The notes beneath the pieces are model-generated. The model had not been told where the DNA came from. It saw nothing but the letters and a program-made list of their open reading frames with translations, and did not search any database. The translations under genes and the position numbers were made by a program. Positions 59,898 through 64,000 of a DNA stretch of 64,000 nt are shown piece by piece. The DNA comes from Actinacidiphila sp965342175 (lineage in GTDB: Bacteria > Actinomycetota > Actinomycetes > Streptomycetales > Streptomycetaceae). The DNA lies in contig NZ_CBDRBL010000003.1 of the NCBI RefSeq assembly GCF_965342175.1, positions 88,730-152,729 on the forward strand, given 5' to 3'. How positions within the stretch are numbered: the stretch's first letter is position 1; each line of letters begins with the position of its first letter.

Positions 59898-60493
59898 GAG
59901 AGGGCTCCTCCTCACTCGGTGACGCCGAGCGCCCGGTGCGCGGTCGACTCCGCGTGAACACCGGTTCCGAACTGCAGCGACGTCCTGTGGGTCGCCATTC
60001 TGAGAACGCCTCGGCAGGGAACGCAATGGGGTCCTGCCACTACCTCGCCTCGTAGATCCGAGAACCTCTCCCGGACGACCGACCGGGTCTCCGGTCCGCA
60101 GGCGGCGGCGGACAGAAAAGCTGTCGAGGCGTCAGAATCCGTACGGCGAAGGGCAGCGACGCCTACGTCGGCAGGGCGGAACTCCGGGGCACGCAACACA
60201 CTCGACACCGTGATGAAAGCGGACAAATGCCATGATGTCTGCTACGTCGCATCTACTAAGCACGCCGGATGGTCAGCCATGCGCTGTGACCGACCTCATA
60301 GGATCTGGGGACTCCTTTCCCCAGGGCTGCGGCAGCTCGCGCTTGCGACGGCTGGGCCGGCACCGCCGGGGCGTCGGAAGAACGGCCTCGCGTTTCGCCG
60401 GCTGCCGACGCGTACGACGGGGTCAATAAAGGCGCCCCCTTGTGTGGAGCGGTCCTGGATGCCGGCAGAGGCGACACGCGGAGGTCGGCTGCT
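59898..60493. other. non-coding region upstream of snapalysin
   Basis: About 600 bases without a supportable gene. Around 60200-60265 it is AT-richer and may hold a promoter. The expected divergent LysR-type snapalysin activator is absent; short open frames here have no family motif. Confidence 0.45.
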
Positions 60494-61354
60494 TCACGGG
60501 GCGTCGGAGGCAGGCCGGCCCGGACCGTCCAGCAGCCGGGCCAGGTACGCGGGGCGCTCTTCGACCACGAGGTGTCCGGCAGCGGAAACCACACCCAGCT
60601 CAGCTCCGAGACTGCCGCGCACTGCCGGACCGAGCCTTTGCGGAGGGAGAAAGACGTCGTGTTCCCCGGTGACGACCAGACGGGGAATCGACCGGGCGGG
60701 CAAGGCGGCGGCGCCGGGCGCCCCGCTGGAACGCGAGTGCCGGGCGACCAGGGTCATCCAGTCCACCAACTCCTCGCGCGGTGGGCGGCCGGGCGCGAGC
60801 ATGGCGCGCAGGAGCCGGGCGCTGTGCGAGGGTGCGGGCACCAGGAACCAGGCGGCCGAGGCGGCCAGCACCGTGGGAGTCAACCTGAGCCTGGTCAGTC
60901 CGCCGGGGGAAACCAGAACAAGCTGGTTGATCAGGGGGGAATCGCTGGACAAGGCGATGGCGGCACCGAAGGAGTGGCCCATGACCGCCACCGGCTCGGA
61001 CGAGATCTTCTCGATCACCTCGCTCAGCCACGCCCCGTACCAGGACAACCGGCCGCCGGAAAGACCGCGTTCGCCAGAGCTGAGTCCCGGCTGCCCCGGG
61101 ACGTCCACCATCAGCACCCGGTGATCGGCAGCGACCAGGGCCGTGGCCAGCGGCAGGGATGCGGCGGCGTTGAAGTTGGTGCCCGGGACGAATACGACCG
61201 TCGTCGCGCCGGAGCCAGCGAGCACCGCATGGGTCTGTGCGCCCTTGGCCGTCACCGTCCTCCGCTCGTGCGGCACCGGCCACGCGGCCAGTCGGTCGAG
61301 GCACCAGCGTCGGATGAGCTCCCTGCCTGGCGTGCTGCGATAGATCGAGTCCAC
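60494..61354 (-). CDS. alpha/beta hydrolase
   Basis: 286 aa from GTG 61354. No SD is present, but GATACT lies six bases upstream, so the mRNA is probably leaderless. Fold motifs: VVFVPGTNFNAAASLPLATALVAADHRVLMVDVPGQPG (oxyanion region), VAVMGHSFGAAIALS with nucleophile Ser128, PRLVVTGEHDVFLPPQ (Asp) and SAAGHLVVEERP (His). It is a cytosolic serine hydrolase with unknown substrate (ester, lactone or epoxide). The frame open upstream of 61354 is antisense noise. Confidence 0.85.
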   Translation of the reverse strand: MDSIYRSTPGRELIRRWCLDRLAAWPVPHERRTVTAKGAQTHAVLAGSGATTVVFVPGTNFNAAASLPLATALVAADHRVLMVDVPGQPGLSSGERGLSGGRLSWYGAWLSEVIEKISSEPVAVMGHSFGAAIALSSDSPLINQLVLVSPGGLTRLRLTPTVLAASAAWFLVPAPSHSARLLRAMLAPGRPPREELVDWMTLVARHSRSSGAPGAAALPARSIPRLVVTGEHDVFLPPQRLGPAVRGSLGAELGVVSAAGHLVVEERPAYLARLLDGPGRPASDAP

Positions 61355-61705
61355 TGGTCGAGTATCGCGCCTCGTCCCGGGCCGTGACGTGCGAAGGACC
61401 GCACGGGTCGGGCGAGTTGCGACGTTCCCCGGGGCCCGCGGCCTGTCCGCGTCCTGCCCATCCGGCCTCCCGCCGACGCACTTCGGCGAGTTGGGCACAC
61501 CCGGGTTCGACGAGGCTGTCAGGCGCAGGCAGAGGGAGCTCGAAGCCGCATGTTCCCGCCGGTGCCGCAGGCGCCATCCTTTCGGCCGCAGCAGCCGGCG
61601 TCCCCGCCGCGGCTGAGCGGTCCCGGATCGAGGAACTGCTGCCCTCGCAGGAGACTTTCGCAGAAGACCTTCTCGAAGCGCACCGGAACCAGGGGAACCG
61701 ACGTC
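61355..61705. other. non-coding spacer
   Basis: 350 bases between the deaminase stop and the hydrolase start, holding only the hydrolase promoter (AGTATC at 61361-61366 is GATACT on the minus strand). No gene is recognised. Confidence 0.4.
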
Positions 61706-62131
61706 TCAGTGGTCTCCTGTCTCGTCGTCGAGTTGGTGATCCGCCCAGACGTAGCTCTCGGGGAGCAGGCCCGTGACGGGCAGCGTCCGCAGCCCGTCGG
61801 CCGTGCCCACGATGACCCCGAGCGAGGGGAAGTAGTCGAGGAGGACCTGGCGGCAGCGCCCGCACGGTGGCACGACGCCCCGGTCGCGGTCCCCAACGGC
61901 GACGATGGTCTCCAGGTCGTAGACGCCCTGGGCGGCGGCAGTCCCGATCAGGACCAGCTCCGCGCACGGCCCCCCGGTGAAGTGGTAGGCGTTCACGGCG
62001 GTGACGATCCGGCCGTCCCTGGCGCGGGCGGCGGCCGCCATGGTGTGGTTGTCGCCCCGGCAGCGGGTGGCGGCGACCTCGGCCGCCGCCTGGATCAGCT
62101 CGTGGTCGACACGGTCGGTCTGTGCGGTCAT
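61706..62131 (-). CDS. cytidine deaminase-superfamily enzyme, blasticidin-S-deaminase-like
   Basis: 141 aa from ATG 62131 (GATAGA lies eight bases upstream, possible leaderless start); ATG 62137 is the alternative. The zinc site is Cys56-Ala-Glu58 and Cys90-x-x-Cys93. The blocks VNAYHFTGGPCAELVLIGTAAAQG and VPPCGRCRQVLLDYFP, and the ending LLPESYVWAD, closely follow what I recall of Aspergillus terreus BSD, with the same spacing of Cys/Glu. The family deaminates the cytosine ring of blasticidin S, or cytidine analogues. It may protect against a nucleoside antibiotic or act in pyrimidine salvage. Confidence 0.85.
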   Translation of the reverse strand: MTAQTDRVDHELIQAAAEVAATRCRGDNHTMAAAARARDGRIVTAVNAYHFTGGPCAELVLIGTAAAQGVYDLETIVAVGDRDRGVVPPCGRCRQVLLDYFPSLGVIVGTADGLRTLPVTGLLPESYVWADHQLDDETGDH

Positions 62132-62213
62132 TCGCATGTTCTATCGCGCCGTCGGAGAAGCGTGCCACCTCGCCGGTCGCACCCCGGACGTGGAGGCGCG
62201 CCGGCGTGGCGGC

Positions 62214-62582
62214 GTGCGCCACGAGGTGACCGGGACCGCGCGGCAACAGTGGGCAGTGGTGAGGTGCCCGCCCTGTCCACGCCCCGGCTGATCGCGTGGA
62301 TGGAGGCGGAGACGGTGCACGCCGCGGCGCCCTTCGCGTGGCGGGGCATACGACGGTGGGGACGGCGCTGCGCATCGAGCACGTCCGGGCAACGCCGGTC
62401 GGCGGCAAGGTGGACATCCCGCTGACCCGCCGCAGGCTCCCGACGGTCACCGCCTCACCTTCCGGGGACGGGCCTTGGACGATGCGGGCCGGCTTGTCGC
62501 CACCGGCGCGATCGACCGTGGTGTCGTCGACCGGGAGCGTCTCCTGGCGGCCACCGCCCGCGCTGCGGACCCCCCGTCCTGA
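62214..62582 (+). pseudogene. fluoroacetyl-CoA-thioesterase (FlK)-like hot-dog protein, frameshifted
   Basis: The pieces of one thioesterase lie in order but in different frames: VRHEVT (62214-62231); DRAATVGSGEVPALSTPRLIAWMEAETVHAAAPF; after about 62340 GHTTVGTALRIEHVRATPVGGKVDI; and after about 62440 DGHRLTFRGRALDDAGRLVATGAIDRGVVDRERLLAA ending in TGA 62580-62582. Joined they match the FlK-like family, including TPRLIAWMEA, HVRATPVGGKV and VDRERLL. At least three indels are needed, so the gene is dead unless these are assembly errors. Confidence 0.7.
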
Positions 62583-62765
62583 CGGGGCTCGCGAGGACGG
62601 CTCCGGTCAGCCGGTACGGCGCCCGGCTCCTCGAGGCGGCGCGCTCGTGGACACGTCATCGCGTGAAGCCGCCTGAGCCCCGGACGAGCTGGTCTTCTCG
62701 CAGGTGCCCGTCGCGCGCCGGCGGGCCGGAGGCAGAAAGCGCTCCGGCCCGCCGCCGATGGGTCG

Positions 62766-62939
62766 TCAGTGCTTGAGGAGCCCCTTGGCCCTCTCCTTTC
62801 CGCCCCGCATCCTGCCGCGCGATTCGAGGGCGGCTCCTTTTGCCGCGAGCTTCTCCTTGTGCATCGCGTGGGCCGCCTTCCTCACGGTCCTCCCGACGAC
62901 CTGTTCCATCTTCGCCTTGGCCTTCTCTCCCGTACTCAT
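62766..62939 (-). CDS. CsbD-like small stress protein
   Basis: 57 aa from ATG 62939 with SD GGAGGTGCC. The sequence (STGEKAKAKMEQVVGRTVRKAAHAM, KEKLAAKGAALESRGRMRGGKERAKGLLKH) is short, Lys-rich and helical, with the KxKxEQxxG start of CsbD proteins. CsbD was found as a SigB-controlled general stress protein in Bacillus; function unknown. It fits the stress theme seen at 2.7-12.9 kb. Confidence 0.75.
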   Translation of the reverse strand: MSTGEKAKAKMEQVVGRTVRKAAHAMHKEKLAAKGAALESRGRMRGGKERAKGLLKH

Positions 62940-63392
62940 CTCGGCACCTCCGCGGCTCTCACCCGGCGCGTGCCCGCGCGGCCCTCGCCGAAACCACCGC
63001 GCTTCCCGCACCAGGCGGTGCGGGAAGCGCGCTGTCGCGCGCCCGCCGCACGCGGGAGCCGGTCGAAGGAGCGAGTCGGTGGCCTCGGCGAGGGGTCACC
63101 GGTACTCCGCGTCGCGGCCTCGACGGCGGCCCGGGTCTCCTTATGACGTGGACGCCGTCCCACAGCACCGGCACCGCGCCATGCTGCCCGTCGGTCACCC
63201 CCGCCGCCCGTTGCGCCTCGTGTCCCGACGTCCCTCGATGACGAGTTCGTCGGTACGTGAAGGCCTTCGGCCGCCCCCGCGGTGGCACAAGGGTGCCATG
63301 GCACAAGTGTGCCGCCCTGAGCTCTTGAGCGACGGCGTGCCCGCCCCGATGATCAAGGGCTGTTCATTCTTCACACGGCTTGAGGGGTTTCC
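62940..63392. other. non-coding region upstream of the second protease
   Basis: About 450 bases without a supportable gene. The right end (63340-63390) is less GC-rich and leads into GAGGGG, the ribosome site of the next gene; it probably holds its promoter. Confidence 0.45.
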
Positions 63393-64000
63393 TTGCCCAC
63401 GGTTCACATCCGCCGGCCCAGAGCCGGGGCGATCGCGCTCGGCGTGGTCGCATCCCTTGCGCTCGGGGTCATACCGGCCACGGCCGCTGTTTCCGGCGGT
63501 GACGCCGGTCGCGGGCGCGCCGCGGCGGGCGCACCACATCGGTCCCCCGGCAGCGCCGGCACCCACACCGTCACGCTGATCACCGGCGACAAGGTCACGA
63601 TCGGCACCGCGCCCGACGGCACCATCGTCCGGTCCTTCGAGGGCGCGGACGGGGCCACCACCGGATTCCACCGCGCCGTCGTCGACGGCGCCACGTACGT
63701 GTACCCCGACGCGGCCCTGCCCTTCGTCGCCGCCGGGAAGCTCGACAAGCAGCTGTTCAACGTGACGCGGCTGATCGCCGACGGGTACGACGACGCGCAC
63801 AGCGCCCGGTTGCCGCTCATCGTCGGCTACACCGACGCCGCCGCCCGGTCCCGCACGCTGCCGAAGCTGACCGGTTCGGACGTCGTCCGCCGGCTGGACA
63901 GCATCCAGGGCGCGGCCGTCGCCGAGAACCGCACGAAAGCGCCGGAGTTCTGGTCCGCGCTGACCGGCGGCAGCGGCGGCGCCGGGGCCCGGTCGGCTAA
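63393..64000 (+). CDS. secreted protease paralog of the S8 peptidase at 23.5 kb (N-terminal part, cut by window end)
   Basis: It starts at TTG 63393, six bases after TTGAGGGG, and is still open at base 64000 (202 codons); the final TAA of the window is out of frame. A signal peptide (RRPRAGAIALGVVASLALGVIPATAA) precedes a propeptide homologous to that of the protease at 23513: THTVTLITGDKVTI, ATYVYPDAALPFVAAGKLDKQLFNVTRLIADGYDD, RLPLIVGYTDAA, SIQGAAVAEN and FWSALTGG. The catalytic domain lies beyond the window, so the S8 assignment is by homology of the propeptide. Confidence 0.85.
   Translation, partial: MPTVHIRRPRAGAIALGVVASLALGVIPATAAVSGGDAGRGRAAAGAPHRSPGSAGTHTVTLITGDKVTIGTAPDGTIVRSFEGADGATTGFHRAVVDGATYVYPDAALPFVAAGKLDKQLFNVTRLIADGYDDAHSARLPLIVGYTDAAARSRTLPKLTGSDVVRRLDSIQGAAVAENRTKAPEFWSALTGGSGGAGARSA

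Noticed and set aside
59912..60226. Possible 104-aa minus-strand gene upstream of snapalysin
   Set aside because: The composition is mildly gene-like, but there is no SD, no motif and no hydrophobic or DNA-binding signature. It cannot be the expected LysR regulator.
60210..61387. Plus-strand frames of 300 or more codons in this stretch
   Set aside because: They are opposite the alpha/beta hydrolase, which has a nucleophile elbow, acid and His in the right order; the plus frames have no motif.

Overview
The window is about 72% G+C, with strong third-position G/C bias and frequent GTG/TTG starts. It carries secreted subtilisin, snapalysin and GH92 enzymes, many SpoIIE/STAS/HATPase switch proteins, and ROK, LacI-type and MurR regulation. 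All of this points to a Streptomyces chromosome. I see no rRNA, canonical tRNA, CRISPR array, insertion sequence or phage module.

Layout. 0-2.6 kb: the end of a PLP enzyme, a fatty-acid desaturase and a Nudix-like protein. 2.7-12.9 kb: a stress and partner-switching district with a STAS antagonist, a bacterial eRF1-like protein related to ribosome hibernation factors, an anti-sigma HATPase, two SpoIIE phosphatases, hemerythrin, a lipoprotein, a 27-aa membrane peptide, DUF6766 and PAP2, plus a pseudogene fusing DUF2243 to a CtaG tail. 13-18.6 kb: a ChvE/MmsAB-type sugar ABC operon divergent from a ROK regulator. 18.7-22.1 kb: a two-component system divergent from a PepSY protein, and a histidine phosphatase. 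22.3-27.3 kb: a frameshifted TrmB/LuxR-type regulator divergent from a large secreted S8 protease. 27.4-33.4 kb: a dipeptide ABC operon. 33.8-37 kb: a secreted GH92 mannosidase behind two LacI-type operators.

37.6-44 kb is the most unusual part. A conserved protein of unknown function is followed on the same strand by two RNA modules. Each has a T-arm, an acceptor stem closed by a short loop, then a D-arm, and the open end lies where the anticodon arm would be. This circularly permuted tRNA-like order is that of bacterial Y RNAs. About 4 kb away lie archease and the RNA ligase RtcB, next to an RlmG-like rRNA methyltransferase, so the region looks like an RNA-repair or RNA-quality-control neighbourhood without Ro60 in the window.

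44-48.1 kb: PRC-barrel, a small hydrophobic protein, transketolase and a helical protein. 48.2-57 kb: a coherent N-acetylmuramic-acid salvage locus. AnmK, a BadF-type sugar kinase and an SSS symporter share an operon with an FAD/Fe-S D-lactate dehydrogenase, divergent from murR-murQ. MurQ releases D-lactate, which explains the dehydrogenase. 57.5-64 kb: DUF488, GNAT, a snapalysin with three extra 20-residue repeats, an alpha/beta hydrolase, a blasticidin-S-deaminase-like enzyme, a frameshifted FlK-like thioesterase, a CsbD protein, and the start of a second protease whose N-terminus is paralogous to the one at 23.5 kb.

At least three genes are broken by frameshifts or deletion and a fourth has lost its expected stop. 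These could be true decay or assembly indels. All assignments rest on reading motifs by eye; no database search was run.
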